The notes under the pieces were generated by a model. The model saw nothing but the letters and a program-made list of their open reading frames with translations. It did no database searches and was not told the origin of the DNA. From Nocardia rhamnosiphila NBRC 108938 (GTDB taxonomy: Bacteria > Actinomycetota > Actinomycetes > Mycobacteriales > Mycobacteriaceae), in assembly GCF_000720425.1 (NCBI RefSeq), contig NZ_JOAJ01000003.1:620001-684000 (forward strand): a DNA stretch of 64,000 nucleotides, written 5' to 3'. The stretch's first letter is position 1. Each line of letters opens with the position of its first letter. The position numbers and the translations under genes are program-made. Below, in pieces: positions 18,278 to 27,966 of this stretch.

Positions 18278-19083
18278 CCGAGGCAACCACCGTGAAAGCC
18301 CCGGTGACCGGCGGTAACGCCGGTATGCACAGCGACTACCTCGAGGTGCGCGGGCTGAGTGTCGAATTCGACGGGTTCAAGGCCGTGTCGAATGTGGACC
18401 TGACCCTCTTCCAGGGTGATCTGCGGTTCCTCATCGGCCCCAACGGCGCCGGGAAGACGACCATGATCGATGCGATCACCGGCTTGGTCCCGGCGACCGG
18501 TTCGGTGCAGAAATCCGGGGTCGAACTGCTGGGCAAGAAAGTCCACCAGATCGCCCGGCTGGGTGTGGGCCGCACCTTCCAGACCGCGAGCGTGTTCGAG
18601 GAACTGTCGGTACTGCAGAACCTCGATATCGCCGCGGGCGCGGGACGATCGCTGTGGACCATGCTGCGGCGCCGGCCGGCCGCGGTCTCCGATTCGATCG
18701 AACAAGCCCTGGAGACCATCGGACTCACCGCGCTGCGCGACAAACCCGCCGGGACGCTGGCCCACGGCCAGAAACAGTGGCTCGAGATCGGCATGCTGCT
18801 CGTCCAGGACGCCTCGGTGCTGCTGCTTGACGAACCGGTCGCCGGGATGAGCCAGGAGGAGCGGGAAGAGACCGGGAACCTGTTGCGCCGCATCGGCGGT
18901 GAACGCACGGTCGTGGTGGTCGAACACGATATGGACTTCATGCGCAGTTTCGCCACCTCGGTGACGGTGCTGGCCCGCGGCGCGGTCCTCGCCGAGGGAA
19001 CGGTGGCCGAGGTACAGGCGGATCCGGCCGTACAGGAGGCGTATCTGGGGACCGCGGCGGCCGCCGACGAGAACGAAGGGTGA
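18274..19083 (+). CDS. urtD: Urea ABC transporter ATP-binding protein UrtD
   Basis: 269 residues. The Walker A is GPNGAGKT. The signature region is LAHGQKQWLEIGMLL, where LSGGQ is replaced by AHGQK, as usual in UrtD. The Walker B is VLLLDEPVAGMS and the switch His is in VVEHDMDF. The protein powers urea uptake with UrtE and is coupled to urtC by ATGA. Confidence 0.95.
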   Translation: MTEATTVKAPVTGGNAGMHSDYLEVRGLSVEFDGFKAVSNVDLTLFQGDLRFLIGPNGAGKTTMIDAITGLVPATGSVQKSGVELLGKKVHQIARLGVGRTFQTASVFEELSVLQNLDIAAGAGRSLWTMLRRRPAAVSDSIEQALETIGLTALRDKPAGTLAHGQKQWLEIGMLLVQDASVLLLDEPVAGMSQEEREETGNLLRRIGGERTVVVVEHDMDFMRSFATSVTVLARGAVLAEGTVAEVQADPAVQEAYLGTAAAADENEG

Positions 19084-19088
19084 CCGCG

Positions 19089-19781
19089 ATGCTGGAACTC
19101 GTCGATGTCCACGCCGGTTACGGCCGCACCGAGGTGGTGCACGGGGCCGGTATCGAGGTCCCGGCCGACGGCGTGGCCGCGATCATGGGCCACAACGGTG
19201 CCGGGAAAACCACCCTGCTGCGCGCGGCGGTCGGCCTGGTGCGCACCCACCGCGGCACCATCCGTTTCGACGGGTCCGATATCACCGGGCTGCGGCCCAG
19301 CGCCCGGGTCAAGCGCGGGTTGGCCTATGTCCCGCAGGGGCAGCAGTGCTTCGGCCACCTCACCACCGCCGAAAACTTGCGGGTGGTGGCCGACGGCCGC
19401 AAACGCGGCCGGGCACTGATCGACGAACAGCTGGATCTGTTCCCCGCGCTGAAGGAACTGCTCGACCGCCGGGCCGGGCTGCTCTCCGGCGGGCAGCGCC
19501 AGCAGCTGGCGATCGCGCGGGCACTGATCACCGAACCGCGCATGCTCATCCTCGACGAACCCACCGAGGGCATCCAGCCGTCGGTGGTCGCCGAGATCGA
19601 GAACACCATCACCGAACTGGTGACCCGCGGCGGGCTCGGGGTGCTGCTGGTGGAACAGCACATCGGTTTCGCGCTGCGGGCCGCGAGCCGGTACTACGTG
19701 ATGGAGAGCGGCCGGGTCACCTCGACCGGGGAGGGCGGTGCCGGGGCGGTGGAAACCGTTCGCGCCGCCATGACTCTTTAG
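19089..19781 (+). CDS. urtE: Urea ABC transporter ATP-binding protein UrtE
   Basis: 230 residues, LivF-like ATPase: Walker A GHNGAGKTT, signature LLSGGQRQQLAIARAL, Walker B LILDEPTEGIQPS, and the switch His in LLVEQHIGF. The ATG at 19089 has AAGGG 8 bases upstream; an overlapping GTG at 19080 is the alternative start. It is the last gene of the transporter operon, followed after 10 bases by a GntR regulator. Confidence 0.94.
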   Translation: MLELVDVHAGYGRTEVVHGAGIEVPADGVAAIMGHNGAGKTTLLRAAVGLVRTHRGTIRFDGSDITGLRPSARVKRGLAYVPQGQQCFGHLTTAENLRVVADGRKRGRALIDEQLDLFPALKELLDRRAGLLSGGQRQQLAIARALITEPRMLILDEPTEGIQPSVVAEIENTITELVTRGGLGVLLVEQHIGFALRAASRYYVMESGRVTSTGEGGAGAVETVRAAMTL

Positions 19782-19791
19782 GCTGCGCGTC

Positions 19792-20493
19792 GTGACGGAA
19801 CCACGAGGTAAACGCGAATCACGCAGCGACGCTGTGTACAAGTCGCTGCGCGACGAACTCATGTCCGGTGCGCTGGGCCCGGAGGAGCGGCTCGGCGAGG
19901 AGCGGCTGGCCGAACGCTACGGTGTCTCGCGGACCCCGGTCCGCGAGGCGCTGGCCCGGTTGCAGGCCGACGGTCTGGTGGAACGCCACGACGCCGGACT
20001 GTTCCCCTACCGGCCGCGCCTGGACACCCTGGGCGACTACTACGAGCTGCGGATCACCCTGGAGGTCCAGGGCATCGCCCGCGTCCTCGACGATCCGGAG
20101 CTCGGCCACGACCGGGCCGTCCTCGGACCCGAGATCGACCGCTGGCGGGCCTTCCGCACCACGCCCCCGGACCCGGACGCCGGTTTCGTGGCCGCCGACG
20201 AGCAGTTCCACACCGTCCTGCTCGACTCCTCCGGCAACCACGCCCTCACCGACGCCCTGAAAACGGTGAACGCCCGGATTCGCCCCGTCCGGATGTTCGA
20301 CTACCTGACCCCCGACCGCATGCTCGCGACCATCGAGGAACACATCGCCATCGGCGAGGCCGTCCTCGACCGTGATCTCACCGGCGCCCGCGAGCAGCTC
20401 CTCGCCCATATCGACCAGTCCCGCCGCGTGGTGGCCGACCGCGCCGGTCAGGTGCTCCAGCTGACCCGCATGGCCCGCGCGACCAAGACCTGA
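19792..20493 (+). CDS. GntR-family regulator (FCD/FadR subgroup) of the urea locus
   Basis: 233 residues. The N-terminal winged helix is clear: SDAVYKSLRDELMSGALGPEERLGEERLAERYGVSRTPVREALARLQADGLVE. The C-terminal all-helical FCD domain carries the metal/ligand-binding positions (DEQFHTVLLDSSGN, later EEHIAIGEAVLDRD). It lies between urtE and urea carboxylase, all on one strand, so it probably controls uptake and catabolism of urea or a breakdown product. The candidate operators are the 12-bp repeats at 14869 and 20567. Confidence 0.88.
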   Translation: MTEPRGKRESRSDAVYKSLRDELMSGALGPEERLGEERLAERYGVSRTPVREALARLQADGLVERHDAGLFPYRPRLDTLGDYYELRITLEVQGIARVLDDPELGHDRAVLGPEIDRWRAFRTTPPDPDAGFVAADEQFHTVLLDSSGNHALTDALKTVNARIRPVRMFDYLTPDRMLATIEEHIAIGEAVLDRDLTGAREQLLAHIDQSRRVVADRAGQVLQLTRMARATKT

Positions 20494-20543
20494 AATTCCC
20501 GGCTACTCCGGTAGCCGCACTGTCCACGCCGAGAGGATCGACC

Positions 20544-23500
20544 GTGACCGAGACCGCCCCGCAGTTGTATACACCGCTGCATACGCCGCTGCCCGAATGC
20601 CTGCTGGTCGCCAACCGCGGTGAGATCGCCTGTCGCATCCTGCGTACCGCCCGGCGGCTGGGCATCGAAACGGTCGCGGTGTTCTCCGATGCCGACGAGG
20701 GTTCGCGGCATGTGCGGATGGCCGATCGCGCGGTCCGGCTCGGCCCGGCCCCGGCCGCCGAGTCGTATCTGCGCGCGGACGCGGTGATCGAGGCGGCGCT
20801 GTCCACCGGCGCCACCGCCGTCCACCCCGGCTACGGATTCCTCTCCGAGAACGCGGATTTCGCGGCGGAGGTGGAGGCCGCGGGTATCGCGTTCGTCGGG
20901 CCGGCCGCCGAGCATCTGCGACTCTTCGGGGACAAACACAGTGCCCGCCGGGCCGCCGCGGCGGCGGGTGTTCCGCTGGTCGCGGGGAGCGGTCTGCTCA
21001 CCGGGCTCGACGAAGCGCTCGCGGAGGCCGAGCGGATCGGCTACCCGGTGATGCTCAAGGCGGCCGGAGGCGGCGGCGGTATCGGAATGGCCGCATGCGC
21101 GGGACCCGGCGAACTCACCGACGCCTACCAGCGGGTGATCCGACTGGCGCAGAACAACTTCGGTTCCTCCGCGGTGTATCTGGAGCGGTTCGTCGCCCGG
21201 GCGCGCCACGTGGAGGTGCAGATCTTCGGCGACGGCCGCGGTCGCGCCGTATCCCTGGGCACCCGCGACTGCAGTCTGCAGCGGCGCAACCAGAAGGTCA
21301 TCGAGGAGGCGCCCGCCCCCGGGCTCCCCTACACCGTGAGCGAGCAACTCCTCGAATCGAGCCGGAAACTGCTCGGTGACGTCGGTTATCGTTCCGCCGG
21401 GACGGTCGAGTTCATCTACGACGTCGACCGCGGAGAGGCCGCGTTCCTCGAGGTGAACACGCGGTTGCAGGTGGAGCATCCGGTCACCGAGGCCGTCACC
21501 GGCGTGGACCTCGTCGAGTGGATGCTGCGCCTGGCCGGTGGCGATTCCGCGTTCCTCGACGAGATCCCCGATTCCGGCCCGCCGATCACCGGATACGCGG
21601 TGGAGGCCCGCGTCTATGCCGAGGACCCCGGTAACGATTACCGTCCCGGCGCGGGCACCCTCACCGGCGTCGAGACCCCCACCGCGGCGGCCCGGGTGGA
21701 GACCTGGGTCGACACCGGTACCGAGATCAGCCCCTACTACGACCCGCTGATCGCCAAGATCATCACCTCCGGGGAGAGCCGGCCCGAGGCCCTGCACCGC
21801 CTGCGCGCCGCGCTCGACGAGACCCGTATGTTCGGTATCACCACCAACCTGCCCCAGCTGCGCGCCGCCGCCACCAGTTCCCCCATGCTCGACGCCCGGC
21901 ACACCACCGCGACCCTCGGCAGTCTGGCCACCATCCGTCCCCGCCTGGAGATCCTGCGTGCCGGTGTCTCCACCACCATCCAGGACTTTCCCGGCCGCCT
22001 GGGACTCTGGAGCGTCGGTATCCCGCCGTCGGGCGCCTTCGACGATCTGTCCTTCCAGCTCGCCAACCACGCCGTCGGGAACTCGCTGGGCGAGAACGGC
22101 CTGGAGGCCACGCTGCTGGGTCCGCGGATCCGCTGCACCGACACCACCGTGATCTGTGTGACCGGGGCCGACGCCCCCGTGACCGTGGACGATCGGCCGG
22201 TCCCCATGTGGGAGCCGGTCACCGTCCCCGCCGGTTCGGTCCTCGATATCGGCGCGCCCCACGACACCGGCTTGCGCACCTATCTCGCCGTCCGCGGCGG
22301 CATCCTCGCCCCCGACTATCACGGCAGCGCCGCGACCTTCACCCTCGGCGGGTTCGGCGGTATCACCGGCCGCGCCGTCGCCACCGGCGATATCCTCGGC
22401 CTCAAACCGGACGCGGGCGGCCTGCTGGAGCCCACGCCCATCCCGGCGGGCGAACGCCCCGAATTCGGTCACACCTGGTATGTCGGTGTCGGCGAGGGGC
22501 CCCAGCCCGCACCCGACTACTTCACCCCCGCCGATATCGACCGGTTCTACGACGCCACCTGGCAGGTGCAGGCCCACGCCAACCGCACCGGTCTGCGCCT
22601 GGCCGGCCCGAAACCGACCTGGTCGCGTACCGACGGCGGCGACGCCGGCCTGCACCCCTCGAACCTGCACGACTGCCCGTACAGCGTCGGCGCGCTCAAT
22701 CTCTCCGGCGACACCCCGATCCTGCTCGGCCCCGACGGTCCCAGCCTGGGCGGTTTCGCCTGCCCGCTCACCGTGATCTCCGCGCACCGCTGGAAACTCG
22801 GCCAGATGCGCCCCGGTGACCGGGTGCGTTTCGTACCGGTCGCCGACGACCGCACCGGTGCGTTCCGCTCCGCATCGGCCCTGCGCGGCCGTGGCCGTCC
22901 CACCCCCGAACTCCTCGGGTCCCGGGAGCGGGACAACGGCGTCCTGGGCCGCCGCGACGCCGGAAGCGGCACCCCAGAGGTGAAATACCTGCGCGGTGGC
23001 GACGACAATGTGCTGATCGAGTACGGCCCGAGGGAACTCGATCTGGGTCTGCGGATGCGCGTACACGCCCTGAGCGAACGCCTCGAACAGGCGTCCATCC
23101 CCGGCCTGATCGATATCACCCCAGGAGTGCGCTCCCTGCACCTGCACTTCGACCCCGATGTCATCGATCAGCGCACCGTGATCCGGCTGCTCGGTGAGCT
23201 CGAGGACGATATCCCCGATACCGCCGCGCTGCGGGTGCCGAGCCGGCATATCGAACTGCCGCTGTCGTTCGACGACCCCACCATCGGGCAGGCCATCGAA
23301 CGCTACGGTCGCGGTGTCCGCGCCGAAGCTCCCTGGTTGCCGTCCAATATCGAGTTCATCCGCCGGATCAACGGGCTGGACGGTATCGACGAGGTGCGCG
23401 ATATCGTCTTCGCCGCCCAGTACATGGTGCTCGGTCTCGGCGATGTCTACCTCGGCGCGCCGCTGGCCGTCCCGCTCGATCCCCGCCACCGCCTGGTGAC

Positions 23501-24203
23501 CACCAAATACAACCCCGCCCGCACCTGGACCCCGTCCGACGCGGTCGGCATCGGCGGCAAGTACCTCTGCGTCTACGGGATGGAATCCCCCGGCGGCTAC
23601 CAGCTCGTCGGCCGCACCGTCCCGATCTGGTCCGGTTACCGCCAGCGGGCGCCCTTCGAGTCCGGGAAGCCGTGGCTTTTCCGGTTCTTCGACCGGATCA
23701 GCTGGTATCCGGTCGCGGCCGCGGAACTGCTGGACCTGCGCGCCGATATGGCGGCGGGCCGTTACGAGATGCGCACGAGCGTCGGTGAATTCGCCATGGC
23801 CGACCATCTGGAGTTCCTGCGGGACAACGCGACCGAGATCGCCGCCACCGAGGAACACCGGCAGGCCGCGTTCACCGCCGAAAGGCAGCGCTGGGAGGCC
23901 AGTGGCGAACTGAACGACCGGGCCGATCCCGCCGCCGAGCCCGAACCCGCCGAGGAACTCGACCTGCCCGCGGGCGCCCATATCGTGGCGGCGCCCATGA
24001 TGGCCAATGTCTGGCGGGTCGAGGTCGCCGCGGGCGAGCACGTCGAGGCCGGCACCACCCTGCTCGTATTGGAAGCCATGAAGATGGAGCTGCCGGTGGT
24101 CGCCGAGGTCTCCGGCACCGTGCACACGATCACCGTCGCGGCCGGCGACCAAGTCACTACCGGCGCACCGCTGGTCGCCATCGACACCGAAGGAGCGGCA
24201 TGA
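20544..24203 (+). CDS. uca: Urea carboxylase (biotin-dependent)
   Basis: 1219 residues. It carboxylates urea to allophanate using ATP and bicarbonate. From the N-terminus: a biotin carboxylase domain (LVANRGEIACRIL, AAGGGGGIGM, EVNTRLQVEHPVTE, to about residue 460), the KipA/KipI-like carboxyltransferase halves (EILRAGVSTTIQDFPGRLGLWSVGIPPSG and onward), and a C-terminal biotinyl domain with LEAMKMEL, biotin on Lys1180. Length and order match urea carboxylase, not acetyl- or pyruvate carboxylase. The GTG at 20544 follows GAGAGGATCGACC. It overlaps the allophanate hydrolase gene by ATGA. Confidence 0.96.
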   Translation: MTETAPQLYTPLHTPLPECLLVANRGEIACRILRTARRLGIETVAVFSDADEGSRHVRMADRAVRLGPAPAAESYLRADAVIEAALSTGATAVHPGYGFLSENADFAAEVEAAGIAFVGPAAEHLRLFGDKHSARRAAAAAGVPLVAGSGLLTGLDEALAEAERIGYPVMLKAAGGGGGIGMAACAGPGELTDAYQRVIRLAQNNFGSSAVYLERFVARARHVEVQIFGDGRGRAVSLGTRDCSLQRRNQKVIEEAPAPGLPYTVSEQLLESSRKLLGDVGYRSAGTVEFIYDVDRGEAAFLEVNTRLQVEHPVTEAVTGVDLVEWMLRLAGGDSAFLDEIPDSGPPITGYAVEARVYAEDPGNDYRPGAGTLTGVETPTAAARVETWVDTGTEISPYYDPLIAKIITSGESRPEALHRLRAALDETRMFGITTNLPQLRAAATSSPMLDARHTTATLGSLATIRPRLEILRAGVSTTIQDFPGRLGLWSVGIPPSGAFDDLSFQLANHAVGNSLGENGLEATLLGPRIRCTDTTVICVTGADAPVTVDDRPVPMWEPVTVPAGSVLDIGAPHDTGLRTYLAVRGGILAPDYHGSAATFTLGGFGGITGRAVATGDILGLKPDAGGLLEPTPIPAGERPEFGHTWYVGVGEGPQPAPDYFTPADIDRFYDATWQVQAHANRTGLRLAGPKPTWSRTDGGDAGLHPSNLHDCPYSVGALNLSGDTPILLGPDGPSLGGFACPLTVISAHRWKLGQMRPGDRVRFVPVADDRTGAFRSASALRGRGRPTPELLGSRERDNGVLGRRDAGSGTPEVKYLRGGDDNVLIEYGPRELDLGLRMRVHALSERLEQASIPGLIDITPGVRSLHLHFDPDVIDQRTVIRLLGELEDDIPDTAALRVPSRHIELPLSFDDPTIGQAIERYGRGVRAEAPWLPSNIEFIRRINGLDGIDEVRDIVFAAQYMVLGLGDVYLGAPLAVPLDPRHRLVTTKYNPARTWTPSDAVGIGGKYLCVYGMESPGGYQLVGRTVPIWSGYRQRAPFESGKPWLFRFFDRISWYPVAAAELLDLRADMAAGRYEMRTSVGEFAMADHLEFLRDNATEIAATEEHRQAAFTAERQRWEASGELNDRADPAAEPEPAEELDLPAGAHIVAAPMMANVWRVEVAAGEHVEAGTTLLVLEAMKMELPVVAEVSGTVHTITVAAGDQVTTGAPLVAIDTEGAA
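20567..20590. promoter_or_regulatory. Double 12-bp direct repeat at the start of the urea carboxylase gene
   Basis: GTATACACCGCT then GCATACGCCGCT, at 20567 and 20579, match the GTATACNNCGCT unit repeated before urtA and keep the same 12-bp period. The copies lie inside codons 9-16, where they encode a TPLHTPLP-like repeat. The position just after the start codon fits a repressor or roadblock site. Confidence 0.4.
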
Positions 24204-25942
24204 CCATGGAGCAACTACCGCTAGCGGAACCCGCGACCGGTACGCCGGTCGGCGTGACCGGCAAAGTCGCTCACGCCTACCGGACCATCCGCGAGCACGA
24301 TCGCCCCGAAATCTGGATCACCTTGCGCGCCGAGGACGAGGTCGCGGCCGAGGCCGCCGCGCTCGATACCCGGCTCGCGCAGGGCGAGCGGTTACCACTG
24401 GCCGGGGTGCTGCTCGCGGTCAAGGACAATATCGACGTCGCCGGTATCCCCACCACCTGCGCCTGCCCGGGTTTCGGCACGACACCGCAGCACACTGCCC
24501 CCGCTGTGGCCCGGCTGATCGATCAGGGTGCGCTCGTGCTCGGCAAGACCAATCTCGACCAGTTCGCGACCGGCCTGGTGGGCACCCGCAGCCCGTACGG
24601 CGCGGTCCGCAACGCCCTGTTCCCGGACCGTGTCTCCGGCGGCAGCAGCTCCGGCTCGGCCGTCGCGGTCGCACTCGGCATGGTCGACGCGGCGCTGGGC
24701 ACCGATACCGCGGGGTCGGGCCGGGTACCGGCCGCGCTCAACGGGATCGTGGGTGTCAAACCGACCCTGGGCCTGGTCTCCACCACCGGTGTCGCTCCCG
24801 CCTGCCCCGACTACGACGCGGTCACCGTTTTCGCCCGTGATCTGGCCCTCGCCACCGAGGTGAGCGCCGCCATGATCGGCCCCGACCCCGCCGACCCCCG
24901 ATCACGCGTCTGGCCCGCCGACACCCCCTTGGGCGCGCCCGCCCGGACCACCCTCGCGGTCCCCGCCGACCACAACCTGTCCGCCCTCTCCCCCGCCTAC
25001 CGTGCCGCGTTCGACGCCACCGTCGCGCGTTGGCGGGCCGGTGGCGGCGAGGTCGCCACGGTCGATATCGGCGAACTGCTCGATGCCGCGAAACTCCTCT
25101 ACGACGGTGCCATCGTCGCCCAGCGCTACGCCGCGATGGGCGAATTCCTCGCCGGCGAACCGGACGGCGCCGATCCGGTGGTCGCGCGGATCGTCGCGGG
25201 CGCGGCGCGGCCCGCCGCCCACGAATACGTCACCGACCTCGGGCGTCTCGCCGTCGCGGCCGCCGCCGCGCGCCGGCTGTTCGCCGAATACCCCGCCCTG
25301 CTACTACCCACCACCACCGAGCATCCGACCCTCGCCGCGGTCACCGCCGAACCGGTGGCGATCAACAGCCGGATGGGCACCTTCACCAATTTCTGCAACC
25401 TTCTCGACCTGGCCGCGGTCGCGGTCCCGGGCGAGGAGACCGCGACGGGCGACCCGTTCGGCGTCATGCTGATCACCCCGGCGTTCGCCGACCAGGTGGG
25501 TATCGAACTGGCCGCCCGGCTGCTGGATACACCCGCCCCGCTGCTCACCGGGACCGGCACCGACCTCCTGGTCGTCGGCGCCCATCTGCGCGGCCTGCCC
25601 CTGCATCACCAGCTGGAGCAGGCGAAGGCGCGATTCCTCGGCGAGGTCGTCACCTCGGCGGCGTACCGCATGGTCGCGCTACCCGCCGAACCACCCAAAC
25701 CCGGCATGCTCCGGGTCGGCACGGACGCCGGCCGGGCGCTGCCCGGCGAACTGTACCGGCTCTCCCCGGCGGCCCTCGGTACCTTCCTGAGCAATCTGCC
25801 GGCGCCGATGACGCTGGGAAAGGTGGAACTGGATTCCGGCCGCTGGGTCACCGGCTTCGCCTGCGACTACGAATCCGCCCGCGACGCAATCGATATCACC
25901 GAATACGGAGGGTGGCGCAACTATCTGAACACCGGTCGTTGA
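24200..25942 (+). CDS. atzF: Allophanate hydrolase
   Basis: 580 residues. It hydrolyses allophanate to ammonia and CO2, completing ATP-dependent urea breakdown. The amidase-signature domain has the catalytic lysine in LAVKDNIDVAG, the GGSSSGSAVAVA serine motif and GTDTAGSGRVPAA. A C-terminal domain of about 125 residues typical of allophanate hydrolases follows (LLVVGAHLRGLPLHHQL, then WVTGFACDYESA near the end). It is coupled to urea carboxylase by ATGA. The start may be the ATG at 24200 or 24206. Confidence 0.95.
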   Translation: MTMEQLPLAEPATGTPVGVTGKVAHAYRTIREHDRPEIWITLRAEDEVAAEAAALDTRLAQGERLPLAGVLLAVKDNIDVAGIPTTCACPGFGTTPQHTAPAVARLIDQGALVLGKTNLDQFATGLVGTRSPYGAVRNALFPDRVSGGSSSGSAVAVALGMVDAALGTDTAGSGRVPAALNGIVGVKPTLGLVSTTGVAPACPDYDAVTVFARDLALATEVSAAMIGPDPADPRSRVWPADTPLGAPARTTLAVPADHNLSALSPAYRAAFDATVARWRAGGGEVATVDIGELLDAAKLLYDGAIVAQRYAAMGEFLAGEPDGADPVVARIVAGAARPAAHEYVTDLGRLAVAAAAARRLFAEYPALLLPTTTEHPTLAAVTAEPVAINSRMGTFTNFCNLLDLAAVAVPGEETATGDPFGVMLITPAFADQVGIELAARLLDTPAPLLTGTGTDLLVVGAHLRGLPLHHQLEQAKARFLGEVVTSAAYRMVALPAEPPKPGMLRVGTDAGRALPGELYRLSPAALGTFLSNLPAPMTLGKVELDSGRWVTGFACDYESARDAIDITEYGGWRNYLNTGR

Positions 25943-26700
25943 CACTCCCCGCCCGAGACCCCGTGCGGCCCGTCCAACCGCACGGCGCCACCCGGCCGTT
26001 CCCGATGAGGGTTGCAGGGCAGCCTGCGAAGCAGGAACGGCCGGGTGGCCTTCGGCCACCCGCGATCCGAAACGAATGCCGTCACCACGCTGCCGGGTCC
26101 GATGACCTGCGGCGCTCCGCTCGCCGCACGTAATCCACAGTGCTGGACTACAATTCACGACGAGTGTGACCTGACGAAGCGGGAGGGATTCGTTGTGCCG
26201 GAGCGTGCCGTGCCACCGCCGCCGCCCGGTCCGTCTCTTCCGCGCGACCGCCTGCGCGCCACCGCCGTCCGCGAGCGCGCCCCCTTCGGCCGGCAGCCCG
26301 CTTCCCGCGTATCGGGCAGCGGTGGATGCACCCCTCGCACCTCGCCGGCCCCATACACCTGCCGCCGGGCTTCCTCCCCGCAGCAACCGATCCGTCGAGC
26401 GCGCAAGGTCGCGCCGATCCGGCGCACCCCGCCCGCCCGACCGGGCCGCCCTCGATTATCGACGGCCGGCGGCCCCGCCACCGCGCGGTGCCCCGGCCCG
26501 ACTTCCCGGTGACGAAAACGGTTCCGCCCCGGCACCGTAGGTAATCACCCGGACCGCCCCGTGATCGTTCCGAGTCGGGAACAGCACACGAAAGTGCGTG
26601 CCCTGGGCGCCCGCAGTCGTTGTCGGGCTGCCGCGCGCGGGGACCCTCCGTGATCGGGGCCTTCGACCGCACCATCGATCCGTTTTTGGAGTACGTGACC
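25943..26700. other. Gene-free 760-bp gap between the urea locus and the P450 pair
   Basis: The left end has nested hairpins (25987-26062). The rest has open frames of low-complexity Pro/Arg/Ala content on both strands, with no ribosome site or recognisable product. The P450 promoter must lie near the right end. Confidence 0.5.
26042..26062 (+). terminator. Hairpin downstream of allophanate hydrolase
   Basis: CGGGTGGCC (26042-26050) pairs with GGCCACCCG (26054-26062) around TTC. The 5' arm can instead pair with an upstream 16-base complement at 25987-26002, so two exclusive hairpins are possible. Confidence 0.55.
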
Positions 26701-27966
26701 ATGTCGATTCCGTCCACGCGTCCGGCCACCCAGGGGTCGCCGCCGGCAGCCGGTGGCGAGCGCGTGCCGCTCTACGCCCCCGAGTTCGCCGCCGACCCCG
26801 CCGCCGCCTATCGAGAGATGCGGCGCCGGTACGGCGCGCTGGTTCCGGTGGATCTGGCCCCGGACGTTCCCGCGACGCTCGTCATCGGATATCGCCACGC
26901 ACTGCGCATCCTGCACGACCCCGACCACTTTCCGGCCGACCCCCGCCGTTGGCAGGAAACCGTGCCACCGGATTCCCCCCTGCTACCGATGATGGAGTAC
27001 CGGCCCAATGCCCTGCGTTCGGCCGGTGAGGAGCATCTCCGCCTGCGCTCCCCCATCGTCGCCGGCCTGGAGGCGGTGGATCTGCATCAGCTGCGCGCCA
27101 CCATCGAGCGGCTGGCGATCCCGTTGATCAACGATTTCTGCGAGACCGGTACGGCGGATCTGCGCACGGAGTACGCGTTTCCGCTGACCTTCGCCACACT
27201 GACCGAACTGATGGGCCTGTCGCCGGAAGCCGGACACACCGCGTTCGAGGGTATGGCGGCGATTCTGGACGCCACGTCCGCGGAGAGCGCCGCCGAGGGC
27301 AATATGCGTTTCGCCGGGGCTCTGATGGAGGTCGTCGGGCAGAAACGCGCCTGCCCTGCCCACGACGTGACCTCCTCCATGATGCAGCACGAATCCCGGC
27401 TCGACGATATGGAGATGGTGCAGCAGGCGGCCCTGGTGTACGCCGCCGGTACCGAGCCGACCACCTCGTTGATCACCACCACCCTGCGGCTCATGCTCAT
27501 CGACGAACGGTTCGGCAGTCATATGCTCGGCGGTTCACTGTCGACCCGCGATGCCATCGACGAAGTGCTGTTCACCGATCCGCCGCTGCCGAACTTCTGC
27601 ACCTCCTACCCGCGCCGGCCGATCCTCATCGGGAACACCTGGCTGCCCGCCGATCAGCCGGTGGTGATCGGCATCGCCGCCTGTAACACCGATCCGCGGA
27701 TCGGTGGCGGCGAACGGATCGGCAACCGTTCCCATCTCGCCTGGGGTCAGGGCAGTCATGCCTGCATGGCCGAGAACATCGCGCGCATCATCGCCGGTGA
27801 GGCGGTGGACCAGCTGCTCGACGCCCTGCCGGAGATCGAGCTCGCCATCCCCGCCGAGGACCTCACCTGGCGCCCCGGCCTGTTCCATCGCGCCCTGAGC
27901 GAACTCCCCGTGCGGTTCCCCCCCTCCGCTCCCCTGACCCCGACGATGACAGGAGCACCCCGATGA
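26701..27966 (+). CDS. Cytochrome P450 lacking the ExxR arginine (CYP157-like)
   Basis: 421 residues from the ATG at 26701 (GGAG upstream). The haem-binding loop is AWGQGSHACMAE, Cys355 being the thiolate ligand, with Trp in place of the usual Phe. The I-helix is VYAAGTEPTTS. The K-helix motif, normally ExxR, reads EVLF (Glu288 to Phe291), so the invariant Arg is missing. The CYP157 family of Streptomyces shows the same type of change (EVLW). The gene overlaps a normal P450 by ATGA, as CYP157-CYP154 pairs do. No ferredoxin gene is adjacent. Confidence 0.88.
   Translation: MSIPSTRPATQGSPPAAGGERVPLYAPEFAADPAAAYREMRRRYGALVPVDLAPDVPATLVIGYRHALRILHDPDHFPADPRRWQETVPPDSPLLPMMEYRPNALRSAGEEHLRLRSPIVAGLEAVDLHQLRATIERLAIPLINDFCETGTADLRTEYAFPLTFATLTELMGLSPEAGHTAFEGMAAILDATSAESAAEGNMRFAGALMEVVGQKRACPAHDVTSSMMQHESRLDDMEMVQQAALVYAAGTEPTTSLITTTLRLMLIDERFGSHMLGGSLSTRDAIDEVLFTDPPLPNFCTSYPRRPILIGNTWLPADQPVVIGIAACNTDPRIGGGERIGNRSHLAWGQGSHACMAENIARIIAGEAVDQLLDALPEIELAIPAEDLTWRPGLFHRALSELPVRFPPSAPLTPTMTGAPR

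Noticed and set aside
20448..24152. 1234-codon open frame antisense to urea carboxylase
   Set aside because: The plus strand encodes a complete urea carboxylase with all motifs; the antisense frame is Gly/Val/Asp-rich with no recognisable domain, a typical high-GC shadow.
26012..26729. Open frames between the urea and P450 loci
   Set aside because: Pro/Arg/Ala-rich content on both strands, no ribosome site, no homology I can see.
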